Shown one piece after another: positions 1 to 10,121 of a DNA stretch of 64,000 nucleotides. Each line of letters starts with the position of its first letter. Positions within the stretch are counted from its first letter, which is position 1. Under the pieces are notes generated by a model, which saw only the letters and a program-made list of their open reading frames with translations, searched no databases and was not told the DNA's origin. This DNA is from Macrotrachela quadricornifera (lineage: Eukaryota > Rotifera > Eurotatoria > Philodinida > Philodinidae). The translations under genes were made by a program, and so were the position numbers. The stretch spans positions 268,963-332,962 of the forward strand of contig JAJEKB010021564.1 in NCBI GenBank assembly GCA_022393335.1. The letters are read 5' to 3'.

Positions 1-842
1 AAAACAAGAAAGAGAAAGAAATAAAAGAATTCTATTTGTATATAAAGTGTGGGTTAAATTCTTTTCGTTTACCATCAAATAAAATAGTCTGACAAAAGAG
101 GCTTCAGCCTACCGAAACGTCACAAGAAATTCGTAATCAACTGTTTCAGGAAGAGTATCTTTAAAATACAAGTATGACACTTCTATTAATCCATCACAAA
201 TGACACCATTTATTATATAATCAATTAAGTAAGACAATTATTTTGACGGTAACCTTCTATCCTTGTTTTTAAATAATCTTTCGACCTTATATCATTAAGA
301 TTTACCAAGTGTATTGATAGTAAGATGGTGAAAGTCTATATTTTGTAAATATGAAAAGAAAAATAACCCATATTTTATCAGATACCTTACAATTATCAAT
401 GTTGAATCAAGGTACACCCAGCGCAATAGTTGATGACGTCATCGACGAGCATGAAAAAGTGAAAAAATAGAATACGCGAAATAAAACCACGAGAATATAG
501 AGAGACACAATCTTGATTCAACTGTTTCTGAATTAACTGCAGAAACAAAAAAATTAAATTCATTTGATGAAAATTGCTCAAGTCATCATAAACTTTCATA
601 GGAAGATAAAAAGTTTAGCAAAATGACAAAAAACATGGGTAATTACATTAGAGAAGTCCGAATGGGCTGGATTCTGAAAAAATATAGTTAAATTATCAGA
701 TATCACCTATTATTGTTTAAATTTTCTATTAGTTAATACATTCATGCATTGAAGAGAGAATATGTAGAAGGAGAGGTGGTGTGACCCGGGGGGAGGGGAG
801 GATGATCCTTCTTCGTTTTAAAAAAATACGACTGAAATGCTC
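1..842. other. Intergenic, no gene seen
   Basis: AT-rich sequence with stops in all frames and no recognisable protein similarity or RNA gene. Short open frames here lack any domain. A short G-rich run lies at about 786-799. Confidence 0.5.
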
Positions 843-1180
843 CGATTTTGACCTATTCACCTACTCACGCATTTATCTATCTACTTAAGTACCTATCTAT
901 CTACCTAACTATCTATCTACTAAAGTATGTATCTTTCTATCTTCCTATCTATTTACTTACGCACTTATTCATCTATTGAAGTACCTAACTGTCTAATCGT
1001 CTATCTATTTAGCTAATTTCCCTATCCATGTATTTATCTACTTATTTATTTGTCTATTCATCTGTAGATAAATAGATAAACGAATAGGTAGATAGATGCA
1101 TAGATACATTCATCTATCTGTCCACCTATTTATGTGTCTATTTACCTACCTATCCATGTATGTTTCTATCTATGTGTATA
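843..1180. repeat. CTAT/CTAC-type tetranucleotide microsatellite
   Basis: A degenerate run of CTAT, CTAC and CTTA units. Around 1060-1110 it switches to the complementary GATA/TAGA phase, so part of it can fold back on itself. It has no coding potential. Confidence 0.85.
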
Positions 1181-1202
1181 TAGCCAGACAATAGTGATCA
1201 GC

Positions 1203-1512
1203 GGAGTCGCACTTTTTCATTTCGAAACCCGGCTCCGACTCCTACTCCAAGAAGAAATTTTTTCGGAATCCGACTCCAACTCCAAAAAACTCCGAAACAG
1301 TATTTTGTAGTTTATCAACACAGAATTCATACGAAGGTTAGATATTTTGGAAAGAAAAAAAGTGGGCGACTCAATAAGAAATAAAAAAGAGAAATTATGA
1401 ATAAAAAATTTTAATACATGATTGATGATTATCAGAATCGGAGCTTTCGTTTCTGAAACCCGACTCCGACTCCACTGGGAGTCGGAGTCGGAATCCGGTT
1501 TCGGAGTTCTAT
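1203..1512. repeat. GACTCC-rich repeat blocks, possible small element
   Basis: Two blocks rich in CGACTCC lie at about 1225-1290 and 1455-1505. Each is preceded by a similar segment ending in GAAACCCG. The second block is an inverted palindrome of GACTCC and GGAGTC hexamers, at about 1466-1492. The interior is AT-rich. This resembles the subterminal satellites of the hAT-like elements at 35782 and 42811, but I found no clear target duplication. Confidence 0.5.
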
Positions 1513-2530
1513 ATAGTTCACTACTACACAACTATATACACTGGTGTAGATATAGCCACTTCCAAAAATAATTTCCTGTATTGTCATAGTGTTTGACCAA
1601 TCAGTAAAGTGTGAACATACAAACAAACAATTTATTCTTGCTGGTCTCTTGTTTACGAAAAAGAGAATAACATTTCAACCACTTTATATTTATGTAATAC
1701 ACAGAAGGACTCGAAACGGACCACCCGACCTAGCCCTCACCCTCAAGATCGATGGTAATAATGATGATACTGAAGCATTTTTTTTTAAGCTTTGGGTCAG
1801 AAATGTTGACTTTCTATATTTCTATCAAATTCTTCAGTTAAATAAATGCCTCCTAGAATATTTGATTAAACTTTAATAAACACACCACGTTTCGAGAGAC
1901 AATGTCAATGGATATACATATAAAAATTATACTATCTTAATACGAATAAAGTTTGGTTTTTCATCTTTAAGGATAGGTTTATTTGATTTCTTCTTTTCTT
2001 GATCAACTTTAATTTGATATATTATGAAATTGTTTTACATGGGTTTTACACCTTGAAACTAGTACCAACGAGGATTCATTACTATGTGAATGTTATATAA
2101 CTTTCAGATGGAGAGTAAATATTTTGTCTCAAAAAGAATCAGTTAACAAATGATGGATTCCAAAAAATTAGACTAGTAAATGACATCACTATGAGGAGAA
2201 ATCTTTTACTTTATTCAAATAAATCATCAAAATGATCATTAATTTCCGTCGTAAAAAATTCTTTTTTTCCAGGATCTACTAGTATAATTATTATTTGACA
2301 GATCGATCTTAAATATGTTCAGCACTTTCATGTTTCTCTCTTCTACGTGATTATAATAATTGTTTAGCGAGCATGTTAATAAAATGAATACGACAATATT
2401 ACTCAATCATATCTAAAGAAAATTGTCTAAGAGAAATAGAAAGAATATTTTATTGCTTTGGATTGAATAAAGACAGAAATTTTTAAATACAAAGTCAATG
2501 TAAATTACATTTGTAATTGATTTGTAAACG
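1513..2530. other. Intergenic, no gene seen
   Basis: AT-rich with only short open frames and no recognised domain. A short C-rich stretch at about 1731-1746 contains CCCTCACCCTCA, the complement of the TGAGGG hexamer found elsewhere in the window. Confidence 0.5.
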
Positions 2531-3351
2531 ATGATAAATAAATTATTCCCAATTTTATTATTACTGATTCTTCTATTAAATTACAGTCAAACAAATCAAT
2601 TTCATCTCTACTATACTGATCTACAAAATCCAAAACATAATTCATTTTTTTATTGTTTATACTCGTATTTACGAGATTCAGAGCTTGAAAAGGATGAAGA
2701 AGAAGAAGAAGAAATACCCCGCCTTTCGGCTACCTTTCAGTATAGGGTGATTGTCCGAAGACAATTTTCGATTGCCCGATATTTTTCCTGCAGCTGTAGC
2801 CAACTGCAGCTCTGGACAGAAGGCAAGCCTGTCGCAAAGTTCTCCTCGCCCAATTACTTGGGCTCCCCGTACAACCTCTCTAGATCGACACACAGTGAGA
2901 AATATCTCGTGTGTCAGTAGAGGCCGCTAACGGACGGGTGCTCCGAGGCAATAGATCGTGAATCACTTGCCCAATGTGATTACACAACTGAGGTGCCAAC
3001 GGGATTCGAACACGGTACCTTGTGGGTACGAGTCCAAACACGTTGCCACTCAGCCATGCCGGTCTTGAAAAGGATACAATCGCTAATAAGATAATTCGAT
3101 CCTATCCTGAAGCAATGTCACTTGTTCCTTATTGTATTCGATCGAATGAAACAACAACAGTAATATATACATTATGTCAAAATAATGCCGAACAAATTAC
3201 ATTTGAATATTTAAAATTCTTGAATATAACTGGAACACAATTATTTGAATGGCAAGCACCAATTGATATTATTGATTTATATGAAAAATATCTTGAGATC
3301 AATGAAGATCTATTATCTAGAGAAATTTATTGTAATTGTACGAAACCATAG
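2531..3351 (+). pseudogene. N-terminal part of LDLa/EGF/7TM receptor, broken by a SINE and a stop
   Basis: The ATG at 2531 opens a typical signal peptide (hydrophobic run LLLLILLLNY), followed by an extracellular segment. The frame runs into inserted DNA at 2696 and resumes at 3076. Removing the insertion plus one copy of the 12-bp duplication (380 bases, 2684-3063) puts both sides in one frame, because 2531 and 3022 differ by 2 modulo 3 and so does 380. The resumed frame ends at an in-frame TAG (3349-3351) inside an EGF-like motif (CNCTKP, stop, FGSYCQF). It then continues in the same frame into the main receptor segment. The upstream part is therefore the broken N-terminus of the gene at 3442. 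Whether this is a dead gene, one disrupted allele, or partly an assembly error cannot be told here. Confidence 0.75.
2696..3063 (-). mobile_element. tRNA-derived SINE, minus strand, with 12-bp target duplication
   Basis: Flanked by exact copies of CTTGAAAAGGAT at 2684-2695 and 3064-3075. Read on the minus strand from 3063, the element starts with a tRNA-like head: GGCATGGCTGAGTGG resembles the D-arm side of a Leu/Ser-type tRNA, and GTTCGAATCCC is a perfect B-box. It ends in a TTC-rich tail, seen on the plus strand as the GAA repeat after 2696. A pol III head, a simple-repeat tail and a 12-bp duplication are the hallmarks of a SINE mobilised by a LINE. It sits inside the coding exon of the receptor gene. 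Confidence 0.85.
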
Positions 3352-3441
3352 TTTGGATCATATTGTCAATTTACATTTGAATCAAATGAAGATTTTGAGA
3401 AAATAATTGAACAACGTTTCAAACTTAAAACACCTCATCAA

Positions 3442-6400
3442 TTGGAAAATGTTAATTATACATGTTATATAGGTTTACAATGTACTGGTACACGATTATG
3501 TTTAGATTGGCGTCAAATATGTAATGGAATAATTGATTGTGATAATGGTGAAGATGAACAAGCTGAATATTGTTTCCAACTTGAATCAAATGAATGTGAT
3601 CCTAATAATGAATATCGTTGTCAATCAGGCATGTGTATTGATCGTATATTTGCTTTTGATTTAATACATGATTGTCTCGATCATAGTGATGAAGAATTTA
3701 CAATGTTTAGTAATAAAAATTGTTATAATAGAGCTATACTTGTATGTGAAGAATATAATTGTGCATCATGGATAAATTTATATTCACATGAGGGAGAATG
3801 TCATGGTTATATCAATAGTAATGGATTTCGTTTGAATCAATATTATAAAAGCTTATTTGTAGGAAATGATAAATATCGATTAGAAGATAATAAAACAATA
3901 TTTTGTCGTAAATATTTGATATGTAATAACAAACAAATAAATCAACATTTTATTATATCTAAAGATGAATGTTATAATATATTAGTTAAATCAAATAACA
4001 TATGTAATAATATATCATTATTTCTTTATCCACAATCATTTATGTATCCATCTGTGAATTTTTTTTATACATCAATTCATACACAATTACCAACATATAT
4101 TTGTTATAATGATTGTCAGTGTCCAGGTATTTTATCATCATTCAATAAAATAATTATTCAAGAAAAATTTTCTTGTATTAAAACAAGTGATTATGAAAAA
4201 ATATACAAATTCGGATTATCACGTCTATCTAATCTTGATAACTATCATGATCTTATACTTAATATTCGTCGTACATTTGCATCTTGTTTACCTTATCCTG
4301 TGTCACATATAAATGGAATCAATTATCAAACGTTATTTTATTGTTCACGAACATATAAATATATATCTAAATATCGTTTACATGATTTAAATTCTGATTG
4401 TCTATTTAATGAAGATGAAAAAGTTAGTTATTCAAGAAATGATATTTGTCTATTAAATCAAACAAATTATCGTTTTAAATGTTTAATATCTGAAGAATGT
4501 ATTCAATTAAAAAGTATGCTTACAGATCGAAATATTCTTATAGAAAAAGAAAATGATTGTAAAGATAAATCAAATATATTATGGCCAGTATCTTGTAAAA
4601 ATCTAAATGATATTGGTTGTCAATTACTTCGTGGTATTAAAATTTCAATTGATTATTTTTTATTTCAAGAAATATGTAATGGTTTTGTTAATGATTATTT
4701 AATCGATTATTTTAATAATAATGAAACAGATGAAACAAATTGTGATGAATGGCAACATATTTGTTCTTTACGATATTCGAAATCTAATTGTCCATTCAAT
4801 GAAGATGAACAGAATTGTCCAAATCGAACTAATTCAACATGTCCTGAACATATGTTTTATTGTTCATCTGAATGTTTTATAACCGATATAAAATGTAATG
4901 GAATTACCGAATGTACCTTTTCTAAAGAGTCAATTGAAGAAGATCGATATTGTGAATTAATCCCACAACTTCATTCATATAAATTATTTTCATTCAATTA
5001 TTATAATCAATATCCTCAAATAGGTATTATACGTTATGAAATGAATCCTATACAACAACAACTATCTTATCAATATCCTTTGTCTCGTACACATCGTTCA
5101 TTGATTAAAAATTCAACCATAATTTATGGATGTAATCGTGGTATATTAGTTTACAGTATTAAGAATTCATACACATGTTTTTGTTCTCCAGCCTATTTTG
5201 GTGATAAATGTCAATATCAGCAAGAACGTTTAACTGTCTATTTAAGATTAGAAACAAAGATAATAGATGATACTGATACATATAAAATAATTATTCGTCT
5301 TCAAACATCAACAAATATGTTTTATGATTATATTGATTTAACATACAATAATTATAATAGAACATCACCATATAAAACTATTGTTTATTTATTGACTCCA
5401 GGTCGATATCAACAATATTCTGTTAATATCGACATTTTTCGAATAACAAAAATTAATATTTTTTATCATTCGTCTTACTATTATCCAGTGTCATTTACAT
5501 TTTTACCTGTTAATCGTTTATCAAAACGAATAATTATTGAAGATGAAATAGAATCAATTCTATGTTCTATCGAATGTTCATTAAATAGTCGTTGTATATC
5601 ATATGCAAATGATAAAACTAAATATTTTTGTTTGTGTAATCCAGGTTGGACTGGTGATTTATGTGATAAAAAAATCCAATTGAATTGTTCATCAATATCA
5701 TTATCATATCATTCAAAATGTATTTGTCCATTAGGTTATTTTGGTATTAATTGTTACATAAAACTTGATCTATGTCGTTCTGATAGTTGTGAACATAATT
5801 CTACTTGTTTAACATTTGATATAAAATCACGAAAAATCATTTGTTTTTGTCAAAATGAATATTTTGGTGATCGATGTCAATATTCAGCTGCTAAAGTTCA
5901 TATACAAATGAAAAATCTCTGGAATAATCCATGGTTAAGAATAAAAATTCCAGTTATGCTTATTCATTTTGTTAATATTAGTAATATGATTGGATTTGGT
6001 AATATAAATGATCGTGTTTTATTTAAAAATATTCCATTTGATATGATTGTTCAAGTTACTTATAAAAAATATTTAACTTTATCAACATTTGTTTTAGTTC
6101 AAATATATTTTAATACTGATTATGATACATCATATGGTAATTATTATTTAGTTGGATTATCAACAATGCCGATTTCATCAATGAAGACAAGCATATCTGA
6201 ATCCAATCAATGTCCTTATGTTGCTGATCTTATAAAAAATTCAATCATCATGCAATATTCATATTTACATCGTGTAAAATATTATCATCGTGCCTGTTTT
6301 AATTTTGGTACTCGTTGTTTTTATGATGAACGATATTTCTGTTTATGTGATACTAATGCCTATTTTGATTGTTTCGTATTCAATCATTCTGATAGTAGTT

Positions 6401-7533
6401 GTTCACATTTAGATCGTTGTTTAAATGGTGGTTATTGTTTTCAACCAATGAAACCTACAATTGAATTTGCATGTGTTTGTCCGAAATGTTATTATGGTAG
6501 TATATGTCAATTTACAACACAAAAATACTCGATTAATATTGACTCTTTACTTGGACCTAATATTCTCTCTGGTCAAAGTTTGGTTCGTCAACAGACAATT
6601 ATTAAGTTAATTCTGTCAATAGTTATTATCATATTTATATTTGGACTAATTGGGAATGTTTTCTCAATCATCATATTTAGTCAACCAGAAACACGTCAAA
6701 TTGGATGTGGTCTCTATCTTCAAACATCATCTATGATTAGTCTATTTAATTCGATAGTATTTCTATCAAGATTTATTTATCTTCTAATAACACAAATAGA
6801 ATCCGTTAAAAATGTTACATTCATACGACTAACCTGTATCTCATTGGAATTTCTATCGAATATTTTACCCTCAATTTTCGATTGGTTAACAGCATCTATT
6901 AGCATTGAAAGATGTATGATTGTAGTTAAAGGAGTAAGTTTTCATAAGAAGAAAAGTGTCAAAATCGCCAAGTATGTAATTGTTGGTATTGTTTTATTTA
7001 ATATTTTGTTATCATTGCATGAAATATTCTACTATCGTTTAATTGATGATCCATCACATGCTCCAGGACACTACTGGTGTGTTGCAGAGTATAAAGAAAA
7101 ATGGATCGAAGTTTATGAGCAGATAACAAATATAATAAATCTTATTGCACCATTCTCGATCACTTTGGTTACAGTAATTATTATATTAATTATTAGTGTT
7201 CGTCGTAAAGTTCAATTATTAACAAATATACAGAATAAAAGTCTATTTCAAATAGTGAAAGAACATCTATCGTTGTACAATACTTTTCTTATAAGTCCAT
7301 TTTGCATTATTCTATTTGCATTGCCACGTCTTATTTTCTCATTTTCTTTTGCTTGTATTCAATTTGAATGGCAAAAACATTTATATTTATCAAGTTATCT
7401 GATCTCACAATTACTATCAATGCTAATATTACCCATATTTGTAATGACAAAAAAATCCTATCAACAAGAACTAAAGACATTATTGATAAAAGTTAAAACA
7501 AGATATACATCAAATCGTACGAATAGAATTTAA
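3442..7533 (+). CDS. LDLa/EGF-domain G-protein-coupled receptor (main open segment)
   Basis: A 1363-codon open segment whose first codon is TTG, so it is not a true start; the real N-terminus is the broken region from 2531. Domains in order: two LDL-receptor class A modules (about residues 7-85, with CNGIIDC followed by an acidic calcium-site pattern); degenerate LDLa-like cysteine blocks near 440-500; EGF-like modules near 560-590, 700-830 and 985-1025 (for example CLCNPGWTGDLC). A rhodopsin-type seven-helix domain follows at about residues 1050-1340. TM1 carries GLIGN, and the DRY position reads ERC (SIERCMIV). The protein is probably a plasma-membrane adhesion-type receptor with unknown ligand. 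Long ectodomains on rhodopsin-like cores are common in rotifers. The open 4-kb frame argues that any inactivation is recent. Confidence 0.85.
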   Translation: MENVNYTCYIGLQCTGTRLCLDWRQICNGIIDCDNGEDEQAEYCFQLESNECDPNNEYRCQSGMCIDRIFAFDLIHDCLDHSDEEFTMFSNKNCYNRAILVCEEYNCASWINLYSHEGECHGYINSNGFRLNQYYKSLFVGNDKYRLEDNKTIFCRKYLICNNKQINQHFIISKDECYNILVKSNNICNNISLFLYPQSFMYPSVNFFYTSIHTQLPTYICYNDCQCPGILSSFNKIIIQEKFSCIKTSDYEKIYKFGLSRLSNLDNYHDLILNIRRTFASCLPYPVSHINGINYQTLFYCSRTYKYISKYRLHDLNSDCLFNEDEKVSYSRNDICLLNQTNYRFKCLISEECIQLKSMLTDRNILIEKENDCKDKSNILWPVSCKNLNDIGCQLLRGIKISIDYFLFQEICNGFVNDYLIDYFNNNETDETNCDEWQHICSLRYSKSNCPFNEDEQNCPNRTNSTCPEHMFYCSSECFITDIKCNGITECTFSKESIEEDRYCELIPQLHSYKLFSFNYYNQYPQIGIIRYEMNPIQQQLSYQYPLSRTHRSLIKNSTIIYGCNRGILVYSIKNSYTCFCSPAYFGDKCQYQQERLTVYLRLETKIIDDTDTYKIIIRLQTSTNMFYDYIDLTYNNYNRTSPYKTIVYLLTPGRYQQYSVNIDIFRITKINIFYHSSYYYPVSFTFLPVNRLSKRIIIEDEIESILCSIECSLNSRCISYANDKTKYFCLCNPGWTGDLCDKKIQLNCSSISLSYHSKCICPLGYFGINCYIKLDLCRSDSCEHNSTCLTFDIKSRKIICFCQNEYFGDRCQYSAAKVHIQMKNLWNNPWLRIKIPVMLIHFVNISNMIGFGNINDRVLFKNIPFDMIVQVTYKKYLTLSTFVLVQIYFNTDYDTSYGNYYLVGLSTMPISSMKTSISESNQCPYVADLIKNSIIMQYSYLHRVKYYHRACFNFGTRCFYDERYFCLCDTNAYFDCFVFNHSDSSCSHLDRCLNGGYCFQPMKPTIEFACVCPKCYYGSICQFTTQKYSINIDSLLGPNILSGQSLVRQQTIIKLILSIVIIIFIFGLIGNVFSIIIFSQPETRQIGCGLYLQTSSMISLFNSIVFLSRFIYLLITQIESVKNVTFIRLTCISLEFLSNILPSIFDWLTASISIERCMIVVKGVSFHKKKSVKIAKYVIVGIVLFNILLSLHEIFYYRLIDDPSHAPGHYWCVAEYKEKWIEVYEQITNIINLIAPFSITLVTVIIILIISVRRKVQLLTNIQNKSLFQIVKEHLSLYNTFLISPFCIILFALPRLIFSFSFACIQFEWQKHLYLSSYLISQLLSMLILPIFVMTKKSYQQELKTLLIKVKTRYTSNRTNRI

Positions 7534-7750
7534 ACAATACAAATCTTATGGAAGAACAATATGAAAGACAGGTGAAAATGAAAGTTTATAAAAAGAAAAT
7601 TAAATATGCCTGCATTTGTACTTTTTATTTATTTTTTAGTTATATAAACGTCATTAGTGAGAATTAAAAGTAGTTAGATTAAATCAGACTTTTGTGCTCT
7701 TCCCACGAGAAAAATTTTAACAAAACACCGCTAAAAAACGCATTTCCCGA

Positions 7751-7919
7751 AACCGCGGTTTTAGCTGTTTTTTTACGATCACAGGAGTCAAACCATCAAT
7801 CCACATATAAATAATCGGAAAAAATCTCGGTTTCAAATAACGTATTTTTACGCGGTTTTCCAAAGCTGCATTGATGGTCTGATTCCTGTAATCGAAAAAA
7901 ACCGACTAAAAACGCGGTT
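7751..7919. repeat. Inverted repeat (hairpin) with 50-bp arms
   Basis: The arms at 7751-7800 and 7870-7919 are about 80% complementary. Both start with an AACCGCG-type end and contain a CAGGA(G/A)TC segment. The flank near 7697 (CCCACGAGAAAAATTTT) resembles the complement of sequence near 28780-28815, suggesting a dispersed small element. Confidence 0.7.
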
Positions 7920-7925
7920 GTTATG

Positions 7926-9436
7926 TAGTAGCGTAACCAGGAAAAAATTACAGAGGGGGCAATGCCCCATCAAGCGTTGTACATAGTGGACGAAAAATTT
8001 TTTCATGGGATTAAGAGTGTTCAAAGTTGACCAAAATCCGTAAAATCTTACGAAATTCCCTTACAATCTATTTGGAGAGAAGAGTGTTGTCCACGAAATT
8101 CACGAGTTCCTCAGAGCTTTTACAGGCGAAATCGGCCACACTGGGGTCTATTCTTAAAATTGAAAGGTTTCAAATATGAAAATTCCCTTTGCAAGGACTT
8201 TACAAAAAATATCACAGTTGGAGATGTGCAAACTCATTAACCCGTTCGCAGTGATAAGACCCATCGTTGGGTCTCACTATATTTTAAAGCTGATAGGTGA
8301 CCCGGAATAAATGGTCGCACGTGATATTTCATATTTTAATGTCTAAAAATGTTTTATTAGAAAAAAAGACTACATAGCATTAGATGCAGTGTGAACAGCT
8401 CTACAATCCCCATAGTAAAGCTTGTTTGAATTGTGTAATTTTTATTTTTAAGAAAAAGCATAATTTTGTGCGATCAATATTCGCAACCTCAAAAATTGGT
8501 CGCACAAAGTTTTACTTTTTTTGAAAACAAAAAGTACACTATTGAAAAAAGCTTTATTATGTAGACTGTAGCGTTTATCCCGCTACATCTTTTAGTATAC
8601 GTTGTTTTCTAGTAAAACGTATTTAAACATTAAAAAATGAGATATGAAATGCAGCGATCTACCCTGTGTCATACATTACTTTCTAAGAAAATCGAATCGC
8701 CTCCAATGGGTTAATTGCCGGCTAGAACTGTCAGAGAGATAGGTTTTTTGAATCTAAAAATCTTGGGAATTTTGAAAACACCTAAGATATCAGTTTTGCA
8801 AAGTTGATGAAATTACTGTCCGAATATTCCTTAAAAATATCAAGGTTTCGAAAGTCTCAAATTTAATCTTTCTTGAAACTTCACCATGTTGACAGGATCA
8901 ACGATTTTAAGCAGATTCCAGTTTTAGTCGGACAAACTCTCAGAAGTCGATTCTACACATCTACAGCGTGGTTCAAAGGTAACCAAGCGTCAAGGATATC
9001 TTATGATAACAGGTAACAAATTGTTCATGATACTTTTCGCTTGTGTAGAGACCTGAAACTTTAGGTGAATAGAGATCTTGATTAAATAAGTATATGATAA
9101 AAATTCTAGCTCTCTACAAACAAAATGTATGAAAAGTATCATGGACAATTTATCATCTGTTATTATAGGATATCCTTTATGCCGGATTACTTTTGAGCCC
9201 TCCGTATATTTCCAATGTTTTGCTGCCAAAGGCGGCTACACTCATGACAATTGTTTTAAAAAGTTTTTATCTGCTGTGCGCGTAAAATTAGATGTTCTCT
9301 AAGGTCAAAAGCATACTATCTCACAGTGAATAAATAGAAAAGTCCGTCCTATTTCAATGAAAAATTTACAACGGAGACAAAACTATTTACAGAGGGGTCA
9401 TTGCACCCTCGTGCACCTCCGGTGGTTACGCCACTA
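7926..9436. mobile_element. Non-autonomous DNA element with TAGT(A/G)GCGTAACC termini
   Basis: The left end TAGTAGCGTAACCA and the complement of the right end, TAGTGGCGTAACCA, match at 13 of 14 bases. Both ends are followed by a segment rich in CAGAGGGG and CCCC. The flanks show ATG on both sides (7923-7925 and 9437-9439), a possible 3-bp target duplication. No transposase is recognisable inside. The element contains a nested TTAA-flanked element at 8241-8710. The superfamily is not assigned. Confidence 0.6.
8241..8710. mobile_element. piggyBac-like MITE, copy 1, TTAA target duplication
   Basis: TTAA lies on both sides (8237-8240 and 8711-8714). The ends are CCCGTT and AATGGG, fitting the CCC..GGG style of piggyBac termini. 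A subterminal palindrome (GACCCATCGTTGGGTC) follows the left end. Its right end, read in reverse, matches the left end of the element at 61041-61631 (shared GGCGATTCGAT and TAGAAAG), and its left end matches the other's right end. The two are therefore the same family in opposite orientation. It carries no coding sequence and two inverted copies of a 40-bp AGATGCAG module. Confidence 0.8.
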
Positions 9437-9439
9437 ATG

Positions 9440-10100
9440 TATACAGATATGAATGAGAAGATGACTCATTCATTCATTGAAGCCATGGCGAGTTCAATCG
9501 CTTTATTATTAAGCGATCATTGTTATGGCTTCATATATAAAAGCATGATATTCACCACTCACTCCAACAGTAGTGTAAAACTCGTTAATTCGTTTCGAAT
9601 ATTAAAACTTTACTCGAGTACTCTAGGGTTTCGCCCACTTCCAAGAAAGGTTACGCCCTCGAAGTCACAAAGCTTTGTGGAAGTTGGCTCTCCTCTCACA
9701 GAAAATTTGTGCACAGATCATTATCAGACTGTGTCGGGTTTCCCAACCTGCCAGAGGGCTGCCTTTTTGCACTCAGCGAGGGTGCGTATCCTCTACGATC
9801 TCTTAAACCCTCGCCCTCACGCAACGTTGTGGAGTTTGAAACACTCTCTCTATAAGCCTTCCACCTTCACCCTCAAGAACGCATACGGAGTCAGTTCTCC
9901 GCAAATTGGTCACCCCTCACCCTGTTATAGTCCTATGAGATTTCGTACGAACTCCCTCAAAGCCTTCCCTTCACCCTCATCTAATGCTGCCGTGTTTATT
10001 GAGTGAAATTTTAAAACTAAGGTAGAGTCTTCGAGTTTTACTTGTATAAATCATACAGGAAGCAAAAAAAATCAATAGCTAAAATAAATAAAATTGTGTT
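9440..10100. other. Repeat-like region with CCCTCA motifs, no convincing gene
   Basis: A 200-codon frame is open on the plus strand from 9401, but it starts within the terminus of the element ending at 9436. It has no recognisable domain and an irregular, Ser/Pro-rich composition. CCCTCAC/CCCTCAA motifs recur near 9815, 9868, 9915 and 9970. I treat the region as transposon-derived rather than as a gene. Confidence 0.4.
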
Positions 10101-10121
10101 CATCAATTAGTCCGATTTATT

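Noticed and set aside
843..1180. A CRISPR-like array in the tetranucleotide repeat region
   Set aside because: No unit-spacer structure; a simple microsatellite in a eukaryotic genome.
3000..3063. A tRNA gene on the minus strand
   Set aside because: Only the tRNA-like head of a SINE; the sequence continues into a SINE body, has a TTC tail and sits in a 12-bp target duplication, so it is not a functional tRNA gene.
9401..10006. 201-codon plus-strand frame
   Set aside because: Begins in the terminus of a transposon, no domain, irregular composition; probably chance or transposon-derived.
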